A stretch of DNA of 64,000 nucleotides, taken from the NCBI RefSeq assembly GCF_015477765.1, contig NZ_JADLQQ010000001.1, positions 434,001 through 498,000 on the forward strand, read 5' to 3'. Under the pieces are notes generated by a model, which was not told the origin of the DNA, ran no database searches, and saw only the letters and a program-made list of their open reading frames with translations. Source of the DNA: Nocardia transvalensis (GTDB lineage Bacteria > Actinomycetota > Actinomycetes > Mycobacteriales > Mycobacteriaceae). Of this stretch, positions 8,457 to 17,204 are shown in pieces (the stretch's first letter is position 1; each line of letters opens with the position of its first letter). Made by a program: the position numbers and the translations under genes.

Positions 8457-10484
8457 CTACTCGCCGGAACCGACCGGCGGGCCCGGATCGGCGGCGAAGA
8501 TCGCGGTGTGCAATTCGGTCAGGACCTGCGGCAACTGCTTGGCGAATGCGGTGGGGTCGAGGACGGCCGGATCGATCGACAACCCGACGCCGAGCACCCC
8601 GTGCCAGCTGAGCACCCCGGCCACCAGCGGGACGCCCGGTGCCGACGGCAGGATCGGAAATACCTGGGCGATGGGCACGTTCGCGAAGGTCATCGGCGCA
8701 TCCGGACCGGCCATATTCGAGACGATCGCGTGGAAGAAACGACCGCCGTACACGGCGCGGGCGAACCAGCCGACGGCCGGTTCGGGCAGCAGTCGCAGGC
8801 CGGTGGCCATGACGAAATGCGATGCCAGCGCGCGAGTTCCGGAATGCAGCCGCGCGCTGCGGGCGCGGATATCGGCGAGTCGCGCCGCGGCGTCGTCGCC
8901 GGTGAGGGGCACGTCGATCATCACCGCCGCCGTGAGATTGCCCTCGGCGTTCGACGATGGGTCGCGCACCATGAGCGGCACCGCCACCCGCAGCGACCCG
9001 CGCAGCTGCTCGGCCAGATCCGGCCGGAGCCGGCGCACCGCGGTCGCCATCACGGCCAGCAGCACGTCGGTGACCCGGGTCTGATGCGAATGGGCCACGG
9101 CGCGAACGACTTCCAGATCGAGCGGGGCGACGACGAAGGTCCGTAGCGGTGAGCCGTCCGGCAGGCGCCCGGCCGGGCGCGGATCGGCGGCCAACTGCGC
9201 CAGACCGACCGCCCGGGCGAGAATCCGTGTGCCCCGGGAGGGTTCGGGGCGGTCGTTGATGGTCAGATCGATCACCGGCCGCAGCAGATGCAGGGCCTGA
9301 AGGACGGTGCCGATGCCGTCGGCGACGGTGTGATGCACCAGCAGCACGACGCCCACGGCCCCGGCGAGCGGGTCCCGGACCAGCACCACCCGCCACAGCG
9401 GCCGATCCCGGGGCAGGGGCTCGGCGACCAGCTCCGCCACGACGGAGGCGACCTCCGGTGTCCACGGTGCGGCGGTGGCGTCGGCGAGGCCACCCGTTGC
9501 GGCACTGCCGGTTTCGATCGTGCGGTCGGTGACGTGCCAGGTCCAGTCGATGTCGGCGTCCACCCAGCGGGCGCGGCGCCAACGGCCCGGACGTATCAGG
9601 CGCTGATGGAAGCGGGGCAGGTGCGCCAGTTCGGCGCGCACCAGAGCGCGAACCTGGTCGACGGTCGGGCCACCGTCCGCACCGGGCCGCAGCACCACCA
9701 TGCCGCCGACCTGTTGCGGTATGCCCGCGTCCTCGACGTGCAGGAAGAACGCGTCGGCCGGTGGCACCGCCGGCGGGCGCGCATACCAGTGGTCGACCAG
9801 CAGCACGCTCACCACGACGAACGGCACCGCGATCACCGCATCGAGCACGAAATGGTTTGCGGTGGCGACGATCACGTAGGCGGTCACCAGCACGTGGACG
9901 GCGCTGATCAGCTGGACCGCGACGCCGCTGGCGATCCGGGCGAGCACGACGCTCACCCACAGCGCCCAGCCCACGTGCAGCGACGGGACGGCCGCGACCT
10001 GGTTGGCACCCGATACCAGCGACGAACCCCACGATCCCCAGGTTCGGCCGGTGACCACGGTGTCGATGAAGCCGAGATCGGCCAGCAGGCGCGGCGGCGT
10101 CAGCGGATAGACCGCGAAGCAGGCGATGGCGAGCACGTTCAGCAGCAGGAACTGGTCGCGGGCGCGCGGATACACCTCGGGTCGGCGGAAATACAGCCAG
10201 AACAGCAGCGCGAATGCGCTGATCACATAGGTGAACGCGTATTCGTAGTTGGCCAGGGTCGCCAGGGCCTGATGGTCGGCGAGCCACCGGTTCAGCGCGT
10301 GTTCGATATCCAGATGCAGCCAGCGCTCGAGGTCGAACAGGGCGCGCGCGTTACCGTCGGCCATGGCTCGCCGCTGCGGGCTGTAGAGCGCATCGACGCC
10401 GAGATACAGCCCGAACACGGCCAGGCCGACAGCGATATCGCGCCACAGCACCGGACGATTGCCCACGTCACCGTCATAACACAC
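8457..10484 (-). CDS. PAP2-like phosphatase fused to WS/DGAT acyltransferase
   Basis: 675 residues in two parts. Residues 1-235 hold several membrane helices with the PAP2/IPC-synthase-like motifs PSLHVGW (167-173) and NHFVLD (210-215). From about residue 243 a wax ester synthase/diacylglycerol acyltransferase domain follows, with its catalytic HHTVADG (384-390). Together these could dephosphorylate phosphatidate and acylate the diacylglycerol to triacylglycerol, joining the last two Kennedy-pathway steps at the membrane. Related PAP2/acyltransferase fusions exist in Mycobacteriales. The GTG start is uncertain; a second GTG lies six codons downstream. It is 14 bp downstream of the DMT gene. 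Confidence 0.85.
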   Translation of the reverse strand: MCYDGDVGNRPVLWRDIAVGLAVFGLYLGVDALYSPQRRAMADGNARALFDLERWLHLDIEHALNRWLADHQALATLANYEYAFTYVISAFALLFWLYFRRPEVYPRARDQFLLLNVLAIACFAVYPLTPPRLLADLGFIDTVVTGRTWGSWGSSLVSGANQVAAVPSLHVGWALWVSVVLARIASGVAVQLISAVHVLVTAYVIVATANHFVLDAVIAVPFVVVSVLLVDHWYARPPAVPPADAFFLHVEDAGIPQQVGGMVVLRPGADGGPTVDQVRALVRAELAHLPRFHQRLIRPGRWRRARWVDADIDWTWHVTDRTIETGSAATGGLADATAAPWTPEVASVVAELVAEPLPRDRPLWRVVLVRDPLAGAVGVVLLVHHTVADGIGTVLQALHLLRPVIDLTINDRPEPSRGTRILARAVGLAQLAADPRPAGRLPDGSPLRTFVVAPLDLEVVRAVAHSHQTRVTDVLLAVMATAVRRLRPDLAEQLRGSLRVAVPLMVRDPSSNAEGNLTAAVMIDVPLTGDDAAARLADIRARSARLHSGTRALASHFVMATGLRLLPEPAVGWFARAVYGGRFFHAIVSNMAGPDAPMTFANVPIAQVFPILPSAPGVPLVAGVLSWHGVLGVGLSIDPAVLDPTAFAKQLPQVLTELHTAIFAADPGPPVGSGE

Positions 10485-10498
10485 TGCGGCGCAGCCTT

Positions 10499-11413
10499 TT
10501 ACGATGTCGATGCGGGCGATTCATCGGCAAACCTGGTTCCCGCATAGAACGCCTGCGCCAGCGGTGAATGCGCCAGGCCGCCGATACCGCAGGCCACCAG
10601 GGCACCCGCGATCGCGATCCCGGCCAGCGCGCCCGGATCGGTGGGCACCCCCACCTGGAACGCCAGAATGCCGACGAGATAGCTGGTCACCGGGTTGGTG
10701 ACGCTCATGGCCGCGATCGCCCACGGCAGCGGACCGCCCGCGAAGGCCGCCTGCTCCAGCACCAGCCCGGACAGCGTGGACAATGCCAGCAAATATCCGG
10801 GCCAGTCGACCGCGGTCGCCGCCACTCCGCGCCCCAGCAGATCCTCGGCCGTGAGCTTCATGAACACCGCGCTCATGGCGAAGCAGACGCCCGCGGCCAC
10901 GGCCACGACGTGTGCGGCGACGCGGATGCTGCACCGGGTACTCGCCAGAGTGAGCAGCACGACCAGCCCGGCCGCCGACGCCGTGGCCAGCAGCACCCGC
11001 CCGCGCTCCGGGTCACCCGACAGCGGCGCGGCACCCTCGACACTGAACAGCACGGCCAAACCCCCGCAGACCAGCAGGGCATAGCCCAGATCCCGCGGAT
11101 GCGGCCGCCGGTGCCGTCCCGCGGCCTCGAGCGGCACCGCGAACAACAGCTGGGTGGACATCAGCGGCTGCACCGACGCCACGGATCCGATGTGCAAGGC
11201 CGCGGCCTGCGTGAAGAACCCGGCCAGATTGGTCAACCACCCCCGCAACCAGGTACGGCTGCGCACCAGCCGCCGCATCAGCACCGACAGTCCGCCCACC
11301 CGCGCCGCGTGCGGCTCCTCCACGACTACCTTGCGCGCCGCCTGCTGCTGCAGAAACCCCGCCGCCGCGAACAGAAACGCAGCCAAAACCCCCAGCGCGA
11401 CAACAATAACCAT
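10499..11413 (-). CDS. DMT/EamA-like membrane transporter
   Basis: 304 residues made almost wholly of hydrophobic helices, about ten in all, in the size and layout of drug/metabolite-superfamily permeases. The N-terminus MVIVVALGVLAAFLFAAAGF and repeated small-residue helices fit this group. Substrate unknown. It sits between the substrate-binding lipoprotein gene (58 bp upstream) and the PAP2/acyltransferase gene (14 bp downstream), all leftward, so it could move a lipid precursor or solute linked to them. Confidence 0.7.
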   Translation of the reverse strand: MVIVVALGVLAAFLFAAAGFLQQQAARKVVVEEPHAARVGGLSVLMRRLVRSRTWLRGWLTNLAGFFTQAAALHIGSVASVQPLMSTQLLFAVPLEAAGRHRRPHPRDLGYALLVCGGLAVLFSVEGAAPLSGDPERGRVLLATASAAGLVVLLTLASTRCSIRVAAHVVAVAAGVCFAMSAVFMKLTAEDLLGRGVAATAVDWPGYLLALSTLSGLVLEQAAFAGGPLPWAIAAMSVTNPVTSYLVGILAFQVGVPTDPGALAGIAIAGALVACGIGGLAHSPLAQAFYAGTRFADESPASTS

Positions 11414-11471
11414 GTCGACCCCCGCTCTGGTGATCTCTCACCGACTTTACGCCCACCCCGGCGGGGCGGGA

Positions 11472-12437
11472 TCAGAGGGAGTGGTTGTCGAGCCAGGTGC
11501 GGGCCAGGTCGGGGGCGGGGGTGTGGTTGTCGCGGACGTCGCGGACCATGTCCGTGAAGTCGGCCGTGGTGAGTTCGCCCGCGACGTAGTTGAGTTTCTT
11601 GATCTGGGTGTCGGTGAGGGTGCCCTTGCGGAAGAGGGGGACGATGCTGTGGGCGCGGAAGGCATAGGCGGAGTCGGCGACGGTGGCCAGGTCGCCGTCG
11701 CCGCCTGGCAGCAGGGCCGCGGGGGCGGTGAAGACGCCCGCCTGTACCTGGCCGTCCTGCAATGCTTTTCGCAGATCCGCATCGCCGGGGTACACGGTGT
11801 AGCGGGTGATGTCGCAGCCGTAGACGGTGCGCAGCGGGTCGAGCACGTCGCGCTGCGGGTCGGGGGAACGGCGCAGCGGGTCCAGTTCGCTGCCGGTGGC
11901 GATGCCGACGGTGAGCTCGCCGCACCGCGGGGCCAAGTCGCGCAGTGCGGCCACCTGATGGGCTTCGTGGGCGAGCACGAACGACGGGCGAAGATCGGTG
12001 CTGTCGGCGAGATCCGAGATCGCCAGGCCCTCGGGCAGGGCACTGCTCAGCGCTGCCGCCACCGTCGGCGGCTCGTCGGACTTGTCGGCGGCGAGGGCGT
12101 CGGCCGCCGGCTTGTCGGGAATGCGGGCGGGCGAGCCGGAATCCAGGGCGGTGAGCAGATCACCGCTGTCGTCGCCGATCACCGTCACGGTATCGGCATC
12201 GAGGGCCGCCAGCAGATCGCCGCGCTGGCCCAAACCGGTCTTGACGGCCGTATGCACACCGGTGCGAGCCAGCGCACCCGCATAGATCTGCGCAATCAAT
12301 TCCGATTGAACGGAATTTCCCGCCCCGACCACAATCGACGGCGACGAATCCCGGTCCGAACAGGAAACGACCAGGGTGGCGGCCACCACGGCGACCACCG
12401 CGCGGACCGCGATCCGCACCGGCGCGGACAACTCCAT
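11472..12437 (-). CDS. OpuAC/ProX-type substrate-binding lipoprotein
   Basis: 321 residues starting at the ATG at 12437, which puts a signal peptide and lipobox LVVSC (Cys26) at the N-terminus; longer in-frame starts would bury it. The mature protein (IVVGAGNSVQSELIAQIYAGALARTG, about residues 34-59) is like quaternary-ammonium binding proteins and is a diverged paralogue of the binding protein encoded divergently at 12582. It binds a solute outside the membrane for an ABC importer, presumably the adjacent permeases. Its codons become markedly C-rich toward the 3' end. Confidence 0.75.
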   Translation of the reverse strand: MELSAPVRIAVRAVVAVVAATLVVSCSDRDSSPSIVVGAGNSVQSELIAQIYAGALARTGVHTAVKTGLGQRGDLLAALDADTVTVIGDDSGDLLTALDSGSPARIPDKPAADALAADKSDEPPTVAAALSSALPEGLAISDLADSTDLRPSFVLAHEAHQVAALRDLAPRCGELTVGIATGSELDPLRRSPDPQRDVLDPLRTVYGCDITRYTVYPGDADLRKALQDGQVQAGVFTAPAALLPGGDGDLATVADSAYAFRAHSIVPLFRKGTLTDTQIKKLNYVAGELTTADFTDMVRDVRDNHTPAPDLARTWLDNHSL

Positions 12438-12581
12438 TCGGCGACACCTACTCCCGATAGTTAGTAAGAACGACACCCGGCTGCCAATATGGACAGCCAG
12501 GAAGGTGGCCGCCCCGGGGACGAATCGTAATCGGAGCACCCAGACCCACCTCGCAGTGCCGGGTCACTCGGAAGGACAGCA

Positions 12582-13577
12582 GTGAAATCCACCACCACCA
12601 CTTCTGCGCGGCGGCGCGGGCTTCGCCCCGCGCTCACCGCCGCCCGCTTGCTCGCCACCGCCGTCGCCCTGGCTGCCGCGATGGCGCTGTCGGCGTGTGG
12701 CGGCAACTCCGATCCGCTGGCCGGCGGCTCCGGTGGTTGCGAGGGCGACGCCAACAAATTCACCGTCGGCTCGGCGAACTTCCCGGAATCGGAGACCGTC
12801 GCCAATGTGTACGCGGAAGCCTTGCGCGCCAACGGTTTCACGGTGGACACCAAACTCAATATCGGTAGCCGCGAGGCCTATATTCCCGCGCTGCGCCAGT
12901 GTTCGATCAGCGTGATCCCCGACTACACCGGCAATCTGCTGCGATATCTGGACGAGTCCTCGACCGAAACCGTTGCCGCCGATGTGAATGCGGCACTGAC
13001 CCAGAAGCTCGGTGCCGATCTGGCCCTCGGTACCCCCGCACCCGGCGAGGACTCCGACGCCGTCGTCGTCACCCGCGCCACCGCCGACAAATGGAATCTG
13101 CACACCATCGCAGATCTGGCCGCGCACTCGTCGGAGATAAGTTTCGGCGGGCCTCCGGAATTCGCCGAACGAACTGTCGGCCTGCCGGGGTTGAAGAAGA
13201 ACTACGGCCTGGATATCCCCGCCGACAAGTTCGTGCCGATCTCCGACGGCGGCGGTCCGGCGACGGTGCGCGCGTTGACCTCCGGCCAGGTGACCGCGGC
13301 CAATATCTTCACCACCTCACCGGCCATCAAGGAGAACAATTTGGTGATCCTCGCCGATCCCGCGCACACCTTCCCGGCCCAGAACGTGGTTCCGGTGTTC
13401 AACGCGAAGAAGAAGTCCGACAAGGCGCTGAAGGTGCTCGACGCGGTCTCCGCGAAATTGACCACGGACGAACTCGTCTCGCTCAACGAGGCGGTTTCCG
13501 GCTCGACGAAGACCGAGCCCGCAGCCGCCGCCAAGGCGTGGGTGGCCGCGCAGGGGCTGGACAAGCCGGTCGGATAG
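12582..13577 (+). CDS. OpuC-type osmolyte-binding lipoprotein
   Basis: 331 residues with a long signal sequence and lipobox ALSAC (Cys39). The mature domain begins KFTVGSANFPESETVANVYAEAL and contains IPDYTGNLLRYL, both typical of the glycine betaine/choline (OsmF/OpuCC) binding proteins. The GTG start is supported by GGAAGGA at 12570-12576. It is the first gene of a four-gene importer operon: ATPase 12 bp downstream, then two overlapping permeases. Likely role: capture of a compatible solute. The exact ligand is not determinable. Confidence 0.85.
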   Translation: MKSTTTTSARRRGLRPALTAARLLATAVALAAAMALSACGGNSDPLAGGSGGCEGDANKFTVGSANFPESETVANVYAEALRANGFTVDTKLNIGSREAYIPALRQCSISVIPDYTGNLLRYLDESSTETVAADVNAALTQKLGADLALGTPAPGEDSDAVVVTRATADKWNLHTIADLAAHSSEISFGGPPEFAERTVGLPGLKKNYGLDIPADKFVPISDGGGPATVRALTSGQVTAANIFTTSPAIKENNLVILADPAHTFPAQNVVPVFNAKKKSDKALKVLDAVSAKLTTDELVSLNEAVSGSTKTEPAAAAKAWVAAQGLDKPVG

Positions 13578-13589
13578 AGGGGCCCAGCC

Positions 13590-14804
13590 ATGGCCGATAT
13601 CGAGTTCAGCGGCGTTACCAAGACCTATCCGGACGGCACCACCGCCGTCACCGATCTGAATCTGCACATCGAATCCGGTTCCTTCACGGTGTTCGTCGGC
13701 CCGTCCGGTTGCGGTAAGACGACGTCGATGCGGATGATCAACCGGATGATCGTCCCCAGTACGGGCACGATCACCGTTGCCGGGAAAGATATTTCGCGCG
13801 TCGACCCGGTGCAGCTGCGGCTGGGCATCGGCTATGTCATCCAGAGCGGCGGGCTGCTCCCGCATCGGACGGTGCTCGACAATGTCGCCACGGTCCCGGT
13901 GCTACAGGGGCAGTCCCGTCGCGCCGCTCGTCGGGCCGCGCTCGAGGTGCTGGACCGGGTGGGGCTGGATCGTGGTCTGGCCAAACGCTATCCGGCGCAG
14001 CTGTCGGGTGGACAGCAGCAGCGCGTCGGCGTCGCGCGCGCTCTCGCCGCCGACCCGCCCGTCCTGTTGATGGACGAACCGTTCAGTGCGGTCGATCCGG
14101 TGGTGCGCGAGGAACTGCAGGCCGAAATGCAGCGCCTGCAGGCCGAATTGCGGAAGACGATCGTCTTCGTGACCCACGATATCGACGAGGCGATCAAACT
14201 CGGCGACCGCATCGCGGTCTTCGGCCGCGGCGGCGTCCTGCAGCAGTACGACCGGCCCGAGTATGTATTGGCCCAGCCCGCAACGGATTTCGTCGCGGAT
14301 TTCGTCGGCCGGGACCGCGGCTATCGAGGGCTGTCGTTCCGCAGCGCGCAGGAGGTGACCCTGCACGAGATCCGCACCGCGACACCGGAGCGGGTGCGCG
14401 AGCTCCGCCTGGAACCCGGTGAGTGGGTGCTGGTGGTCGACGCATCCCGCCGTCCGCTGGGCTGGGTCGACGTGACCGGCGTCGAGGGGGTACGGGCCGG
14501 ACACGAACTGGCCGACTGCATGTCGGCGGGCGGATCCCTGTTCCCGCCCGGCGGCGACCTGCGCCAGGCCCTCGATGCGGCCATCTCCTCCCCCTCGGCC
14601 ATCGGGGTGGCCGTCGACGATGCGGGCGCGGCGGTCGGATCGCTGTACGCCACCGAGGTGATCGAACAGCTGGCGCGCCAGCGCATTCGCGAGGACACCG
14701 AGCGCAATCGCCACTTCTTCGAGCAGGAGGCCCTTGCGCCGGCCGCTGGGGCGGCCGGCGCAAGGGATGTGAGAACCCCGGGGGTGAGGGAAGACACGCC
14801 GTGA
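13590..14804 (+). CDS. OpuC/ProV-type ABC importer ATPase
   Basis: 404 residues. Walker A GPSGCGKTTS is near residue 36, followed by the signature LSGGQQQR and Walker B LLMDEPFSAVD, with the H-loop VTHD. After about residue 240 comes a CBS-like accessory region (VLVVDASRRPLGWVDV), as in osmoprotectant ATPases where it senses ionic strength. It powers solute uptake with the two permeases. Its stop overlaps the permease start by 4 bp. Oddly, the last codons contain a perfect 16-bp hairpin (14731-14766), encoding an Ala/Gly-rich tail. Confidence 0.9.
   Translation: MADIEFSGVTKTYPDGTTAVTDLNLHIESGSFTVFVGPSGCGKTTSMRMINRMIVPSTGTITVAGKDISRVDPVQLRLGIGYVIQSGGLLPHRTVLDNVATVPVLQGQSRRAARRAALEVLDRVGLDRGLAKRYPAQLSGGQQQRVGVARALAADPPVLLMDEPFSAVDPVVREELQAEMQRLQAELRKTIVFVTHDIDEAIKLGDRIAVFGRGGVLQQYDRPEYVLAQPATDFVADFVGRDRGYRGLSFRSAQEVTLHEIRTATPERVRELRLEPGEWVLVVDASRRPLGWVDVTGVEGVRAGHELADCMSAGGSLFPPGGDLRQALDAAISSPSAIGVAVDDAGAAVGSLYATEVIEQLARQRIREDTERNRHFFEQEALAPAAGAAGARDVRTPGVREDTP
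14731..14766. other. 16-bp perfect hairpin inside the ATPase gene
   Basis: Arms 14731-14746 and 14751-14766 pair perfectly around a TGGG loop, in the last 40 bases or so of coding sequence before the first permease. Its form is like the intergenic terminators of this window. It may lower downstream expression or protect the upstream mRNA; the function is inferred. Confidence 0.7.
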
Positions 14805-15496
14805 AGTATCTGGTCGACAACTTCTGGGAGATCGCCGGATTCGCTCGTACTCACTTGTATCTCGCGTTGGTGCCGTTGGTGATCGGGCTGGTGATCGCTA
14901 TTCCGGTTGGGGCGCTCGCGCGGCGGGTGCGGTGGGTGCGGCGCACCACGATCACGGTGGCCAGTGTCGCCTACACGATTCCCTCACTGGCGTTGTTCGT
15001 GATCATTCCGCCGCTGGCCGGGATCGCGACCATCGACCCGCTCAATGTCGTCATCGCGCTGAGCATCTACTCGGTGGCGCTGCTGGTGATCGCGGTACCG
15101 GCGGCGCTGGATGCGGTGCCGGCGGCGGTGCTCGACGCCGCCGACGCCATCGGATATACCCGGCTGCGGCGCATCCTGACCGTCGAATTCCCGTTGGCGC
15201 TACCGGTTTTCGTCGCCAATCTCCGAGTGGTGGCCGTGACCAATATTTCGGCGGTGACGGTGGGCGCGCTCATCGGCGTGGGCGGGCTGGGCAAGCTGTT
15301 CACGCAGGGCTATCAACGCGATTATCCGGACGAGATCGTGGCCGGCATCATCGTCGTGCTGGCGCTCGCGCTGGTCGTGGATCGCGTGCTGTTCCTACTC
15401 GGCCGCTGGGCCACCCCGTGGCTGCACACCGATCGGCCCACGCTCGCCCGCCGGATGCGGTTGGCGGTCGACCCGGCGAAAGGTGTTGGCGCATGA
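14801..15496 (+). CDS. OpuC-type ABC importer permease 1
   Basis: 231 residues, an integral membrane permease of the betaine/choline type with about six helices. The EAA-like coupling loop LDAADAIGYTRLRRILTVEFPLALP is near residues 110-134. The GTG at 14801 overlaps the ATPase stop (GTGA), which fixes the start. It probably pairs with the second permease as a heterodimer. The gene ends in an ATGA overlap with that permease. Confidence 0.88.
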   Translation: MKYLVDNFWEIAGFARTHLYLALVPLVIGLVIAIPVGALARRVRWVRRTTITVASVAYTIPSLALFVIIPPLAGIATIDPLNVVIALSIYSVALLVIAVPAALDAVPAAVLDAADAIGYTRLRRILTVEFPLALPVFVANLRVVAVTNISAVTVGALIGVGGLGKLFTQGYQRDYPDEIVAGIIVVLALALVVDRVLFLLGRWATPWLHTDRPTLARRMRLAVDPAKGVGA

Positions 15497-16206
15497 ATCT
15501 TTTCCTCGATGCGTGGCACTATCTGACCACCTCGGCCAATTGGGGCGGGCGCGCCGGGATCGAACAGCGCCTGCTCGAACACCTGTGGTACAGCTTTCTG
15601 GCCGTCGCGCTGTCGGCGGCGATCGCGGTGCCGATCGGGCTGCTCATCGGCCACACTCGCCGCGGCGGCGGCCTGATCGTCGGCTTCGCCAACGCGATGC
15701 GTGCGCTGCCCACCCTCGGCCTGCTGACCTTCGTGGTGCTGCTGCTGGGCCTGGGCCTGATTCCCCCGCTGCTCGCGCTGATCACCGTGGGGGTGCCACC
15801 CCTGCTGGCGGGAGCCTACGCGGGCATCGCCAATGTGGACCGCGACGTGGTCGACGCCTCCCGGGCGATGGGGATGACCGAACGCCAGGTGCTGCTGCGG
15901 GTCGAGGTCCCCAACGCCCTGCCGGTGCTGCTCACCGGCCTGCGCTCGGCCACCCTGCAGGTCGTCGCCACCGCCACGATTGCCGCCTACGTCAATCTCG
16001 GCGGCCTGGGCCGCTACATCTTCGACGGCATCAGCCTCTACAAATACGACCGCGTCCTGGTCGGCGCCATCCTGGTCGCGGTCCTGGCCCTGGCCCTGGA
16101 CGCCCTGCTCGCCTTCGCCGTCTGGGCCAGCGTCCCCGGCACCGGCCGCCTCCGCCGCCCGGGTGCCCACCGACCAGTCGGCCGATTGACCTGTCTTGTG
16201 ATCTAG
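15493..16206 (+). CDS. OpuC-type ABC importer permease 2
   Basis: 237 residues with about six membrane helices and the coupling loop DASRAMGMTERQVLLRVEVPNALP near residues 120-143, homologous to permease 1. It forms the channel of the osmolyte importer. Its ATG overlaps the preceding stop. The last 200 bases are strongly C-rich on the coding strand, and the stop codon lies inside the CRP-like palindrome that precedes the CBS-domain gene. Confidence 0.88.
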   Translation: MNLFLDAWHYLTTSANWGGRAGIEQRLLEHLWYSFLAVALSAAIAVPIGLLIGHTRRGGGLIVGFANAMRALPTLGLLTFVVLLLGLGLIPPLLALITVGVPPLLAGAYAGIANVDRDVVDASRAMGMTERQVLLRVEVPNALPVLLTGLRSATLQVVATATIAAYVNLGGLGRYIFDGISLYKYDRVLVGAILVAVLALALDALLAFAVWASVPGTGRLRRPGAHRPVGRLTCLVI

Positions 16207-16212
16207 ATCACG
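16197..16212. promoter_or_regulatory. CRP/FNR-type operator palindrome
   Basis: TGTGA-N6-TCACG contains the perfect 14-bp palindrome GTGATCTAGATCAC (16198-16211). It matches the CRP consensus TGTGA-N6-TCACA at 9 of 10 defined bases, as used by mycobacterial Rv3676. A TTGACC (16186-16191) lies just upstream, and the HRP1-like GTG is 54 bp downstream. Direct control by a CRP-family factor is inferred. Confidence 0.6.
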
Positions 16213-16265
16213 ATATGAGGTGGCCCAGGAGTGCAAGCTCCTTCCGTTCGAGACAGGAGGTTTGC

Positions 16266-16697
16266 GTGAAAGCCATGAAAGCCCGCGACATCATGCACCG
16301 GGACGCCACCTGTGTCCCCGCCGACGAGACGCTGGACCGTGCCGCGCAGATGATGCGCAATCTGGACGTCGGCGCGCTGCCCATCTGCAATAGCGATCGC
16401 CTCATCGGCATGCTCACCGATCGGGACATCGTGGTCCGCTGCATTGCCGAGGGCCACGACCCCAGCCGCGTCCGCGCCGGCGATCTGGCCCAGGGCACGC
16501 CCCGCTGGGTCGACGCCGACACCGAGGTCAGCGAGGTGTTGGACATGATGGAGGCTCATCAGATCAAGCGCGTCCCGGTCATCGACACGAAGAACGGCAA
16601 ACGCCTGGTCGGCATGATCTGCGAATCCGATCTGGCCCGCAATATCAGCGACAAGGAGTTGGCGCGGCTCATCTCGTCGGTCGCCGTCCCGCACTGA
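16266..16697 (+). CDS. tandem CBS-domain protein, HRP1-like
   Basis: 143 residues, the same length as M. tuberculosis hypoxic response protein 1 (Rv2626c), whose N-terminal pattern RDIMxxxxTCV is also present. Two CBS domains are visible: LIGMLTDRDIVVRCI in the first and KRVPVIDTKNGKRLVGMICESDLAR in the second. CBS pairs bind adenine nucleotides or SAM. The GTG start has AGGAGG at 16255-16260, 5 nt away. The gene lies behind a CRP-type palindrome, consistent with redox or energy control. The biochemical role is unknown. Confidence 0.85.
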   Translation: MKAMKARDIMHRDATCVPADETLDRAAQMMRNLDVGALPICNSDRLIGMLTDRDIVVRCIAEGHDPSRVRAGDLAQGTPRWVDADTEVSEVLDMMEAHQIKRVPVIDTKNGKRLVGMICESDLARNISDKELARLISSVAVPH

Positions 16698-16862
16698 CCG
16701 TACGTCACCTTCCACAATTCGGGGCCTGCTCGATAGCCGGGCAGGCTCCGGCATGTGGACATCGGTGGAAGTCTCGAGCGGTTGGCAGCGGACCCCCAGG
16801 CAATCCCCAGCCACCGCCGGAGAATCAGGGAGGTGCAGCCGATCCGTCGCAAGGAGACAAGT
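16698..16862 (+). other. intergenic region, weak hairpin
   Basis: This 165-bp spacer holds a 6-bp inverted repeat GCCTGC/GCAGGC (16724-16729 and 16741-16746), possibly the end of the CBS gene transcript, and the AAGGAGA ribosome site (16851-16857) of the next gene. Nothing else is recognisable. Confidence 0.4.
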
Positions 16863-17195
16863 ATGAAGCGCACCGCCGCCGCCCTGCTCGCCGCTTCCGC
16901 GGGCATTGCCGCCCTGGCCATCGCCGTCCCCGGCATCGCCTCCGCCGACACCCCGCAGTGCAGTCCCGAGGCCCGCGCGCAGGTCCGGGCGCAGGTGGCG
17001 CCGCAGGTCGCCTCCTTCCTGGCCGCGCATCCCGATCTGGCCGCCGAACTGGCGAAGGTGAAGGGCCTGCCCAAGGGTGAACGCAGGGCCGAATGGCAGT
17101 CCTACCGTCGGTCTCACGAACAGGAGATCAAGGATTTCCGGGCCCTGCGCCAACCGGTGATCGACTATCGCAAGGCCTGCCACAAGCCGCGGTGA
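16863..17195 (+). CDS. secreted hemophore-related protein (Rv0203/Rv1174c-like)
   Basis: 110 residues with a clear Sec signal peptide cleaved near ASA-DT (about residue 28) and a small helical mature domain. The pattern FLAAHPDLAAEL and two cysteines (near the N-terminus of the mature protein and near the C-terminus, YRKACHKPR) resemble the mycobacterial hemophore-related family. It would act outside the cell, possibly carrying haem. The ATG has a good AAGGAGA site. Function is by family resemblance only. Confidence 0.7.
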   Translation: MKRTAAALLAASAGIAALAIAVPGIASADTPQCSPEARAQVRAQVAPQVASFLAAHPDLAAELAKVKGLPKGERRAEWQSYRRSHEQEIKDFRALRQPVIDYRKACHKPR

Positions 17196-17204
17196 GAACA
17201 AAAG

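Noticed and set aside
16186..16216. DosR box upstream of the HRP1-like gene
   Set aside because: The GGGAC/GTCCC-type palindrome of DosR is absent; only the CRP-type palindrome is seen.
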